Of a stretch of DNA of 64,000 bases, positions 18,380 to 25,891 are shown in pieces. How positions within the stretch are numbered: position 1 is the first letter of the stretch; each line of letters opens with the position of its first letter. Origin of the DNA: an uncultured Flavobacteriales bacterium (GTDB taxonomy: Bacteria > Bacteroidota > Bacteroidia > Flavobacteriales_D > Sanyastnellaceae); contig CASICO010000026.1 of assembly GCA_949373165.1 (NCBI GenBank), positions 1-64,000 on the forward strand. The letters are read 5' to 3'. The notes under the pieces were generated by a model. The model saw only the letters and a program-made list of their open reading frames with translations. It did not search any database and was not told the DNA's origin. The position numbers and the translations under genes were made by a program.

Positions 18380-19045
18380 ATGAACAAGGTCATCATGCCC
18401 CTAGACTGGTCTACCATAAAGCATGTCGTGCTGGACTTTGGAGGCGTTCTATATGACATTGACCATCGGGCCACAGCCTCCGCGTTCCAAAAATTGGGAA
18501 TCCCCGGTTTTGACGCATTCTATGCCCATGGAAGCCAGCTGTCATTGATGGACAACTTGGAGTGCGGAAAGGTTTCTGAAGACGACTTTCTCCTCGCTCT
18601 CAAGAACCAATGTGCTGAGGGAACCACAGTGGAAGAGGTTCGCGCCGCGTGGAATGCCGTTTTGATTGGCTTAAGAGAAAACATCCTCCCTACGCTTCAG
18701 GCCCTCCAGTCCCAATTCGACTTGGTTCTGTTCAGCAACACGAATGCCATCCACGCCCGGTATTTTGAACGTCAGATCCTGGACCAGGTGGGCCGTAAAT
18801 TCTCAGACTGCTTTCGTCAAGTCATCTATAGCCACCGTTTGGGGCACCGCAAACCCAGCGCAAAGGCCTACATCCAAGTAACACAGCAACTGGGACTCGA
18901 CCCCAGCGCAACGCTGTTCATTGACGACACGGAAGCCAATGTCATTGGCGCCATGAAAACCGGTTGGCAAACCGTCTTACACAACCCCAAACAAAAAACG
19001 TTAGGGCGCTTGTTTGACGAGTTGGGTCTGGAAAACCCCAAGTAA
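18380..19045 (+). CDS. HAD-superfamily hydrolase (subfamily IA)
   Basis: A 221-residue haloacid-dehalogenase-like phosphatase. Motif I is 'LDFGGVLYDID', with Asp as nucleophile and Gly in place of the second Asp, a form seen in the IA group that includes YihX-like phosphatases. Motif II is 'LVLFSNTNAIH', motif III the Lys in 'GHRKPSAKAY', motif IV 'LFIDDTEANVIGA'. The cap is the small helical type. It probably removes phosphate from a small metabolite such as a sugar phosphate. ATG 18395 is an alternative start. A weak inverted repeat (19048-19064) lies between it and the convergent gene. Confidence 0.88.
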   Translation: MNKVIMPLDWSTIKHVVLDFGGVLYDIDHRATASAFQKLGIPGFDAFYAHGSQLSLMDNLECGKVSEDDFLLALKNQCAEGTTVEEVRAAWNAVLIGLRENILPTLQALQSQFDLVLFSNTNAIHARYFERQILDQVGRKFSDCFRQVIYSHRLGHRKPSAKAYIQVTQQLGLDPSATLFIDDTEANVIGAMKTGWQTVLHNPKQKTLGRLFDELGLENPK

Positions 19046-19067
19046 GACTTGCCCCATTCGCAAGGGG

Positions 19068-20510
19068 TCAATGCCACATGCCCTTGCCCGTGGCGACGCG
19101 CCCCTTTTTCCGGGTTTTCTTTTTCTCTTTCTTGTAGCCCATCTCAAAGCCAACACCCACTTGACCTTGCCAATGACCGGCGTCAAAAGGGGCAATTAAG
19201 CCTGGAATGTGCTGGGCTGAAACCGCCAGTCGCAGCGGCCCACCCCGCAAAGACAATCCCCCGCCGAATGACCATTTCTGCTGGCGATACTGCGCTTGAA
19301 TGTGTGTGGCCACATTTCCGCGTATCCGGTGAGTTACCCCCACAAGCAAACCGTCCGTGTGTCGGTCAAATCGATATTGACGATAAACCAAGCCACTGAA
19401 CTCCAAAGCCTCCGTGGCCCTCAATCGGAACCCGAGTCTCCACGTTTCTTGGACGGGTGTGCTGAATGCCTCCATCCCGTCACTGACGCTCTGAACCGCA
19501 TAGCTCGATGACAAAGAATCCACCATCTCGCTCGCCCAATTCTCCAACATGGCCGGCAATGAATCCGGCAAACTCAAAGAGTCAGAGGACGAAAGCAAGG
19601 CCACCGCATCCAATCCTTGCAAAACAAACTGAGCCGGATCCACTTCCTGTCTCGTGATGGACTTCAACCATCGAATAGACCCTCGGCCCTCCATGGCGCC
19701 TTCCAACGCAAATTGAGGGGTCACCTTCCACAAGAAACCAAAGTCGTACGCGACACCCGCGCCCAAAGTCGGTGGGACAGAACCACTCTGTAAGCTCACC
19801 GGCTCTCCTCCATTCAACAAAGAGTCCAAATCCAAACCGGACGCTTGGATGGCCATGCTCCCGTCCACAGCCAAGCTGTAATCCACAGAATCGGTGGTGA
19901 ACGTGGCGTCCAACGTTTCGGTCTCAAAAGAGCCAATTCCATTCAAGATGTGGATGCCCCATCCCACCCAGAACTTGTCCTCTTGAACCATCGCCCCCAC
20001 GCTCAAGCTGTGGTCGAAATACCCCTGAGCGTCGAGTCCCAAATCCGAAAATGAAAGGGGCCGGCCGATCAAGTCTGGATGGCCGTTGCCTTTCCAGCCC
20101 AACTCAAACAAATCCCGATCGTAGGTGAATTGCTGCTCCGCTACAAAACGACTCCTCAGCCTAAATTCAAAACGTTCCTTGTCACGAAACGCCAATGCAA
20201 ACAAAGGCGTCTCGCTCCTCAACCCAATGGTTTCCGAGGCGTCCATGCGCTCCAGCATGAGGTTGAAATCTACTTGACCGTCGGTACTGATGAATTCAAA
20301 TGCACTGGGACCAGAATGGGTAACCAATGCTTGCGTTCCCGCCAGACCGCCAATCCAAATCTGCCCTCCAGAGGGGTGAAACAACGCGGGGTTCGACCAG
20401 CCTGCTTGACCCCACTCGGGCATCAACTCCACCGGGCCAAGCTGCGCGTGCCCGATCAAGGGAAAACACACGGCCAAAAAGAACGCCACTTTCAAATTCA
20501 GACCGTTCAT
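19068..20510 (-). CDS. Outer-membrane protein, possibly DUF5723-like
   Basis: A 480-residue protein. The signal peptide ends near 'FPLIGHAQ'. The mature start 'WGQAGWSNPALFHPSGGQIW' and repeated alternating hydrophobic and aromatic strands suggest a beta-barrel of the kind found beside lipoproteins in Bacteroidota. The family name is my best guess, not a firm match. The tail is basic ('KKEKKKTRKKGRV'), which is odd for a barrel end. ATG 20510 gives a proper signal peptide and starts 1 base after the stop of the upstream lipoprotein gene, so the two form an operon. Role unknown. Confidence 0.65.
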   Translation of the reverse strand: MNGLNLKVAFFLAVCFPLIGHAQLGPVELMPEWGQAGWSNPALFHPSGGQIWIGGLAGTQALVTHSGPSAFEFISTDGQVDFNLMLERMDASETIGLRSETPLFALAFRDKERFEFRLRSRFVAEQQFTYDRDLFELGWKGNGHPDLIGRPLSFSDLGLDAQGYFDHSLSVGAMVQEDKFWVGWGIHILNGIGSFETETLDATFTTDSVDYSLAVDGSMAIQASGLDLDSLLNGGEPVSLQSGSVPPTLGAGVAYDFGFLWKVTPQFALEGAMEGRGSIRWLKSITRQEVDPAQFVLQGLDAVALLSSSDSLSLPDSLPAMLENWASEMVDSLSSSYAVQSVSDGMEAFSTPVQETWRLGFRLRATEALEFSGLVYRQYRFDRHTDGLLVGVTHRIRGNVATHIQAQYRQQKWSFGGGLSLRGGPLRLAVSAQHIPGLIAPFDAGHWQGQVGVGFEMGYKKEKKKTRKKGRVATGKGMWH

Positions 20511-20511
20511 T

Positions 20512-22170
20512 TTAAGGCTCAATTTTGGCATAGAGCAATGCACCCAATTGCATTTGCAATTCCTGCTCTTCGGTCAAGCGAACGTAATTGCCCAACGCTG
20601 CCTCGGCGGTGGAACACCAAGCCAATACAACCACGCGGTTGGCCAGCTTCAATCGGTTCGCCCTTTCCCAATCAAAGAAAAAGTCCTCGCGAAATTCAGA
20701 AGGCGCCAAAGGCAAACCCTCTTGATTCAAAACCGGCATAGAAAACAACGACAATGTCGAACTCAGCAAGCTGTCCAAAACAACCCCATTCTCATCCAAA
20801 AAGAAAGCTTGGAGGTCGACACCAAAAGGAAAGCCATTGTGCAGAATCAAACGCAACTCAGCAGAGTCCAATTCCGCGACTTCATCCTCCTCCTCCAAAG
20901 CCAACGCAAAATCCAAGGTGTCCACGAAGTCCACTTGAACCGCCCGAATAGACAATGGAATCTCCACTCGGAAATTGGCGTCAACAAAACCTTCGGAATC
21001 GATGAAATTCAGCTCTCCTTCAGCCAACGCCTCTGGGTTTGTGGTGATGCCCAAGCTCAAATTCAGGCCCACCGGATCCGCACTAAAAAAATCGACCACA
21101 TTGCTGTTCGACTCGTCCACCTGCCAAGAGGCCACTGTTGGGTTCTGCGCATTTCCTTGCGCCGCGGCCACAAAAAGATCCTCAGCCGTGGTCTCCAAAC
21201 TGATTTGGGTCACACCGTCCTGAACGAGCTCCAAAGCCACAGAATCTAAAAGAGCAGTCACCCCAAATCCATTGGTGATGTCCACACGGATGCTCGCCCG
21301 CTCAAGAGACAGTCCCGATGTTGTAAATCGGTCGTCAAACAAAGCCAATGTTGTCGCGCTTTCTTCTATGCTGATCACCTCTTGACCAAAGTCTCCCTCT
21401 ACGCGTTCAAACGTCAACCCCTCCACCAACAGCTCCACCAAAATCGACTCTCCAGACTCTGCAGTATGGTTGGGGTCATTCTCAATGAAGAAGCTATAAA
21501 TGCCCAAGATTTCATTGTCCACGTCTCCTGCATTGTTGGGTGTCAATCTCCAACCGCTCAAGTTTTCTTGGACAGAAAAAGCACCGTTCGCCAACATCTC
21601 AGCCGTCCAATTGACCGAGAAAGGAAGGCCTGTAGGGTCCAGCAAATTTGGAATCCATAACTCGCCGCTCACATCGTCACCCAGATCAGAATTGAGACTG
21701 AACGTGAGTTGACCTGTCGCCAATTCCACGTTCGTTAAAATGGCGCCTTCGGGCTGCGCCACATCCAAGGCTGACTTCACAGAATCAGTGTAGGTCCACA
21801 CCTCGCCTGGCAAAGTCGCATTGAGCGCAAAAGCGACGTTTTCATCCAACACGAAAGCCTCTGCCTCATCCAACCCTGGCAAGACCAACCATTCCTCTGC
21901 CAAGGTTCCCGTCAATGAAGCTTCATGCACAAAAGCCAGTTCTCCATTGGAAATCCCTTGAACAGGCGTGGCGTTCAAGCTGTCTCCCAACAACTCAAGG
22001 ACATCTCCCAAATCAAAGCGCGTGTCCACCAATGGCACGGCAACAATGGGCGTCCATGTGGAGAACGTCAGCTCCTCCGGCGGCTCCTGACATCCGGTAC
22101 TGCCCAGCATGAAGGCCAAAGGCAACAACATCGAGGCCCAAAAAGGACGATCTAAAAGTGATTCGGACAT
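20512..22170 (-). CDS. Large lipoprotein of unknown function
   Basis: A 552-residue protein. The N-terminal 27 residues form a lipoprotein signal with lipobox 'LGSTGC'. The mature protein is acidic and rich in Leu, Val, Asp and Glu, with many short beta-strand-like stretches ('VPLVDTRFDLGDVLELLGDS', 'VRVDITNGFGVTALLDSVAL'). It may hold tandem immunoglobulin- or LEA2-like beta modules, but I recognise no named family. The frame extends upstream to 22239, yet ATG 22170 fits the lipobox. It is followed 1 base later by an outer-membrane protein gene, suggesting a complex of the two at the outer membrane. Confidence 0.7.
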   Translation of the reverse strand: MSESLLDRPFWASMLLPLAFMLGSTGCQEPPEELTFSTWTPIVAVPLVDTRFDLGDVLELLGDSLNATPVQGISNGELAFVHEASLTGTLAEEWLVLPGLDEAEAFVLDENVAFALNATLPGEVWTYTDSVKSALDVAQPEGAILTNVELATGQLTFSLNSDLGDDVSGELWIPNLLDPTGLPFSVNWTAEMLANGAFSVQENLSGWRLTPNNAGDVDNEILGIYSFFIENDPNHTAESGESILVELLVEGLTFERVEGDFGQEVISIEESATTLALFDDRFTTSGLSLERASIRVDITNGFGVTALLDSVALELVQDGVTQISLETTAEDLFVAAAQGNAQNPTVASWQVDESNSNVVDFFSADPVGLNLSLGITTNPEALAEGELNFIDSEGFVDANFRVEIPLSIRAVQVDFVDTLDFALALEEEDEVAELDSAELRLILHNGFPFGVDLQAFFLDENGVVLDSLLSSTLSLFSMPVLNQEGLPLAPSEFREDFFFDWERANRLKLANRVVVLAWCSTAEAALGNYVRLTEEQELQMQLGALLYAKIEP

Positions 22171-22261
22171 GTCTTGAGTGTACGAGAAAAAACCCTCACG
22201 GTTACCCGCGTCGATGAACCTGGGAATTCCCGCCTTCAATCAACGGGAACTGCCGCCTCTT

Positions 22262-24472
22262 TTATTCTGTAATCCCCTCGAGATCCATCATGAAAGCGTA
22301 TTCCAAAGCCGTCTCCTTGTAGCGACGGAAACGTCCGGACTGACCACCGTGTCCTGCATCCATATTGGTGAGGAACAACAAGGTATTGTCGTCGGTTTTC
22401 ATCTCTCGCAACTTGGCCACCCACTTGGCGGGCTCCCAGTACTGCACTTGACTGTCCCAGTATCCTGTGGTCACCAAGGTGTTGGGGTAGTCTTGGGCTT
22501 TCACTTGATCATACGGGCTGTACGACTTCATGTATGCATAGTACACGCTGTCTTTTGGGTTGCCCCACTCGTCGAACTCAAACGTGGTCAACGGAATGGT
22601 CTCGTCGAGCATGGTGTTGATGACGTCCACAAACGGCACCGCCGCGACAACACCATTGAAGAGTTCTGGCGCCTGGTTCATGACTGCGCCCATGAGCAAG
22701 CCTCCGGCAGACCCTCCCATCGCGTAAAGGTGCTCAGGAGAGGTGTACTTCATGTCCACCATGGCGCGGCCCACATCTTCAAAGTCGTTGAACGTGTTTT
22801 GCTTTTTCAAGAGCTTGCCATCCTCATACCACTGGCGGCCCATTTCCTGGCCCCCGCGAATGTGGGCAATGGCATACACAAATCCGCGGTCGAGCAAGGA
22901 CAGGCGAACACTGGAGAAGTAAGGGTCCATGCTGGCGCCATAGCTGCCATATGCGTAAAGCAAGAAGGGGTTCTCCCCGTTTCGCTCTGTGCCCTTCTTG
23001 TACACCATGCTCACAGGCACCTTAACCCCATCGCGCACCTCGACCATGAGGCGTTCCGATGTGTAGTTGTCTGGAGAAAAGTTCTCGTCGATGACCTCCT
23101 GCTGCTTGAGCAAAGTGCGCTCCCCGGTGCGCATGTTGTGGTCGTACGTGCTGCTCGGCGTGGTCATGGAGCTGTATCCAAACCGCAAAATCTCTGTGTT
23201 GAAGTCTGGGTTCGAACGGGTTCCCGCCGTGTATGCCGGGTCGTTGAACTCGAGGTATTCATCCATAGAACCATCCCAACGCTTGATCCGAATCTGATTC
23301 AGTCCGTCTTTTCGCTCCTCCACGACCAAGTGGTCTTTGAAGATGTCGATGCCCTCGAGCAACACATCGGGACGGTGAGGAATGACTTCTTCCCAATTCT
23401 CCTTGGACGTGGCGTTCACCGGCGTCTTCATCAACCGGAAGTTCTTTGCGTCTAGGTTGGTGACGATGTAAAAATCATCTCCGTAATGGCTGATGCCGTA
23501 CTCCAAATCCCGTTCGCGGGGCTGTACCACCCTCCATTCGCCCATCGGGTCGTCTGCACGAAGCACGTGGAATTCTTGCGACAGCGTTTGAGACGTGTAA
23601 ATCACCAAAAAAGCATCACTCTTTGTGCGGTATACGCCACAGGCGAACGTTTCGTCTTTTTCTTCGAAAACCAGCACGTCGTCTTCCACTGGCGTGCCCA
23701 AAACGTGCCGGTACACCTGATTGCTGCGGAGCGTCTGCTCGTCCTTTCGTGTATAGAAAACCGTTTTGTTGTCGGCCGCCCACGTGGCGCCTCCAGTGGT
23801 AACGGGAATCATGTCCGGCAACATTTCTCCCGTCTGCAAATCTTTAAAGTGAACGTTGTATTGGCGGCGGCTTACTGTGTCCACGCCAAAAGCCAGAATG
23901 CGGTTGTTGTCGCTGACACCCATTCCCCCGACGGCGAAGTAATCGTGTCCTTCGGCCAATTCATTCTGATCCAATAAGACCTCTTCTTCCCCGGTACAAT
24001 CATCATAGCGGGTCTCGTCTCCCGAAGCCTTGCGGCAATTGATCGCATATTCCTTGCCTTCCGAATAACGCGTGTAGTACCAAAAACCACGGTCCCTCAC
24101 CGGAACGCTGCTGTCGTCCTTTTTGATGCGGCCCACAATTTCATCAAACAGCTTCTCCTGAAGTGGCTGTGTATGGGCCAGTTTGCCCTCGATATATTCA
24201 TTCTCCTCGTTGAGGTATTCGATTACATCCTGGGTCTGTGCATCTGCTGTTTCTGCATTCTTTTGCTCATCGCTCAAACGCATCCAGAAATAGTTGTCGA
24301 CTCGGGTGTCCCCGTGATCAGTCAACTCAAGCGGAATCTGTTTTGCCATCGGTGCGATGGCATTGTCGTCTTTGGACATATCGGAAGGGGATTGACAGGC
24401 GATGAAAAAGGTGGCGGTCAACATCACCACAAAAGCGCCTGAAAGGCGCGCACTGGTCAGGGCTCGGAGCAT
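22262..24472 (-). CDS. ptrB: Oligopeptidase B-like serine peptidase (S9A), lipoprotein
   Basis: A 736-residue prolyl-oligopeptidase-family enzyme that cuts peptides after basic residues. An N-terminal lipobox ('TFFIAC', Cys26) points to the periplasm or outer membrane, whereas the enterobacterial enzyme is cytoplasmic. A beta-propeller domain runs to about residue 450, then the alpha/beta hydrolase: Ser588 in 'GGSAGG', Asp673 in 'GYWDSQVQYWEP', His708 in 'DAGHGG'. 'LYAYGSYGASMDPYFSS' and 'AHIRGGQEMGRQWYEDGK' are typical. The gene has its own 72-base upstream gap and a stand-alone layout. The gene symbol follows the family. Confidence 0.9.
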   Translation of the reverse strand: MLRALTSARLSGAFVVMLTATFFIACQSPSDMSKDDNAIAPMAKQIPLELTDHGDTRVDNYFWMRLSDEQKNAETADAQTQDVIEYLNEENEYIEGKLAHTQPLQEKLFDEIVGRIKKDDSSVPVRDRGFWYYTRYSEGKEYAINCRKASGDETRYDDCTGEEEVLLDQNELAEGHDYFAVGGMGVSDNNRILAFGVDTVSRRQYNVHFKDLQTGEMLPDMIPVTTGGATWAADNKTVFYTRKDEQTLRSNQVYRHVLGTPVEDDVLVFEEKDETFACGVYRTKSDAFLVIYTSQTLSQEFHVLRADDPMGEWRVVQPRERDLEYGISHYGDDFYIVTNLDAKNFRLMKTPVNATSKENWEEVIPHRPDVLLEGIDIFKDHLVVEERKDGLNQIRIKRWDGSMDEYLEFNDPAYTAGTRSNPDFNTEILRFGYSSMTTPSSTYDHNMRTGERTLLKQQEVIDENFSPDNYTSERLMVEVRDGVKVPVSMVYKKGTERNGENPFLLYAYGSYGASMDPYFSSVRLSLLDRGFVYAIAHIRGGQEMGRQWYEDGKLLKKQNTFNDFEDVGRAMVDMKYTSPEHLYAMGGSAGGLLMGAVMNQAPELFNGVVAAVPFVDVINTMLDETIPLTTFEFDEWGNPKDSVYYAYMKSYSPYDQVKAQDYPNTLVTTGYWDSQVQYWEPAKWVAKLREMKTDDNTLLFLTNMDAGHGGQSGRFRRYKETALEYAFMMDLEGITE

Positions 24473-24544
24473 AAGAATCGTGTATTGAACCTCAATATTA
24501 ACTCACACCAGAGGCACAAGGGTGACCCGAAAGAGTCAAAATTC

Positions 24545-24811
24545 TCAGAGGGCTGCCTCTTCTGCCGAAAAGACACGGAACTCAAAGCGTTCCATGATGG
24601 TATTGGCCAACAGTTTTTCGCAGGCCTCGCTCACCAAGTTTTCGGCTTCCTCTCGGCTTTCCGCTTCAATGTCCAGGGTAATGTGCTTGCCAATTCGCAC
24701 ATTGGACAACTGCTGCAATCCGATGTTGGGCAAATTGTTGGAAACGGCCTTGCCTTGAGGGTCAAGCAAAGCGGGCAGGGGAAGAATATCGATGGCGGCG
24801 TGGAATACCAT
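24545..24811 (-). CDS. purS: Phosphoribosylformylglycinamidine synthase subunit PurS
   Basis: An 88-residue protein with 'AAIDILPLPALLDPQGKAVS' and 'NVRIGKHITLDIEA', both diagnostic of PurS. PurS joins PurL and PurQ in the fourth step of purine synthesis. Neither partner is in this window. It begins 6 bases after the pssA stop, so it is probably co-transcribed with pssA despite the unrelated job. The extreme C-terminus ('ERFEFRVFSAEEAAL') is usual for the family. Confidence 0.92.
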   Translation of the reverse strand: MVFHAAIDILPLPALLDPQGKAVSNNLPNIGLQQLSNVRIGKHITLDIEAESREEAENLVSEACEKLLANTIMERFEFRVFSAEEAAL

Positions 24812-24817
24812 GTGGCG

Positions 24818-25678
24818 CTATTTCGTCGGAAGGGCGCGGTCTAAAATGGCGCCCATCGTCGGGTACGAAATTAAGGCAAGGACGAGTCCTTCGGTGCCTC
24901 CAAATGCCACGAGAATCAACACGCCAATCACCCAACCGATTCGAGCCCCATCCATCCATCGGAATTGCCCCCATTGCTTCAGGCCGAATTGAGGAAGTTT
25001 AGACGCCATCCAAATCGGCAAGGCGGTACCTCCCAAAAGACCGCACCACCAGAGCCAAGCCGCGGAATCAGCCGCAGCCCCCAAGGCCCAGGCGGCCAAA
25101 AGCAAGCCCCACCAAACGGCTGAAAATGGCGCCGGGATTCCCTCAAAATCAAGCGACAGACCCGATGTCTGCTGCTCCGTTTCCAAAGCATTTCCCGCAT
25201 ATCGTGCCAGCCTCCACGCCGCTGCCGGAAGAACCAGCATGGGCAAAAACGAGAGGCAGGTGTACTCCAAAGGCGCCAAACCAGCGGCCATCCATTCCTT
25301 CATCAGGGCAACCCCAACAAAAGCCGGGGCCAAACCTCCTGAGACCAAGTCTGCCATGGAGTCCAACAAGGCACCTTGCTTCCCCTCTGCCCCCATGGCA
25401 CGTGCCACTGCGCCATCCAAAACATCGCATACTAGCCCAACCGTCCAAATGCCCAACATGACCAGCACCCCCATTACCCGGCGCTCAGCGATGCCGAAGG
25501 TGTCCATCAACCAACGGTCCACCCCGATTGAAGCGGCCCATTCAGAGGCAGCCCAACCTAAATCAAACTCTGAGGCAGCCCACCATGCCACCATCGCACC
25601 TGCCCCCAAATTGCCGAAGGTCAGGATGTTGGCGGGCCATGCGCGCCAAGGTGCGGAGGGAGAAATGGAGGACTTCAC
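24818..25678 (-). CDS. pssA: CDP-diacylglycerol-serine O-phosphatidyltransferase
   Basis: A 286-residue membrane enzyme that makes phosphatidylserine, the precursor of phosphatidylethanolamine. The CDP-alcohol phosphatidyltransferase signature DGxxAR-x8-GxxxD-x3-D is complete in 'DGAVARAMGAEGKQGALLDS' plus 'MAD'. About six hydrophobic helices follow. The frame is open to 25756, but that start would reach into the tRNA promoter. The GTG at 25678 ('VKSSISPSAPWRAWPANILT') is the more natural start, though uncertain. The helices are unusually rich in Trp and Ala ('MVAWWAASEFDLGWAASEW'). purS follows. Confidence 0.88.
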   Translation of the reverse strand: MKSSISPSAPWRAWPANILTFGNLGAGAMVAWWAASEFDLGWAASEWAASIGVDRWLMDTFGIAERRVMGVLVMLGIWTVGLVCDVLDGAVARAMGAEGKQGALLDSMADLVSGGLAPAFVGVALMKEWMAAGLAPLEYTCLSFLPMLVLPAAAWRLARYAGNALETEQQTSGLSLDFEGIPAPFSAVWWGLLLAAWALGAAADSAAWLWWCGLLGGTALPIWMASKLPQFGLKQWGQFRWMDGARIGWVIGVLILVAFGGTEGLVLALISYPTMGAILDRALPTK

Positions 25679-25722
25679 AAAGGGAAAATTAATCCGAATG
25701 AAACCCTGCGGCTTCGCTTCCG

Positions 25723-25749
25723 TATATTTGCATCCCCGCTGTGGTGGGG
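25723..25749 (+). promoter_or_regulatory. -7 element and adjacent hairpin before tRNA-Cys
   Basis: TATATTTG at 25723-25730 is an exact TAnnTTTG. Four bases later comes a small hairpin: CCCCGC (25734-25739), loop TGTG, GTGGGG (25744-25749), with one G-T pair. The tRNA begins at 25761. The hairpin would lie at the 5' end of the tRNA precursor. No upstream gene on this strand could use it as a terminator. Confidence 0.6.
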
Positions 25750-25760
25750 AAAACAAAAGT

Positions 25761-25831
25761 GGTCTGGTGGCCGAGTGGCTAGGCTCAGCTCTGCAAAAGC
25801 TGCTACAGCGGTTCGAATCCGCTCCAGACCT
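25761..25831 (+). tRNA. tRNA-Cys (GCA)
   Basis: A complete cloverleaf of 71 bases. The acceptor arms GGTCTGG (25761-25767) and CCAGACC (25824-25830) pair perfectly. The anticodon stem CAGCT/AGCTG encloses loop CTGCAAA, giving anticodon GCA at 25793-25795. The T arm AGCGG/CCGCT has loop TTCGAAT. The discriminator base is T, as expected for tRNA-Cys. The CCA end is not encoded. It stands alone between the divergent pssA and the convergent GH81 gene. Confidence 0.96.
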
Positions 25832-25838
25832 CCCAAAG

Positions 25839-25872
25839 AAGAAGCCCGGTGAAAACCGGGCTTCTTTCTTTT
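25839..25872 (+). terminator. Rho-independent terminator after tRNA-Cys
   Basis: A perfect 12-bp stem (arms 25839-25850 and 25855-25866) is capped by a GAAA tetraloop and followed by TCTTTT. It lies 8 bases past the tRNA and 20 bases before the end of the convergent GH81 gene. The stem is symmetric, so it may also help stop transcription from the other side, though the U-tract is on the plus strand. Confidence 0.9.
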
Positions 25873-25891
25873 CACAGGTTTTCTTAACCCG

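Noticed and set aside
19046..19067. Rho-independent terminator between the HAD and outer-membrane protein genes
   Set aside because: Only a weak 5-bp repeat is present, with no U-tract on either strand.
22178..23455. Plus-strand open frame of 425 codons opposite the oligopeptidase
   Set aside because: It is the mirror of a gene with a full Ser-Asp-His triad and family motifs; its product is rich in His and Val with no domain pattern.
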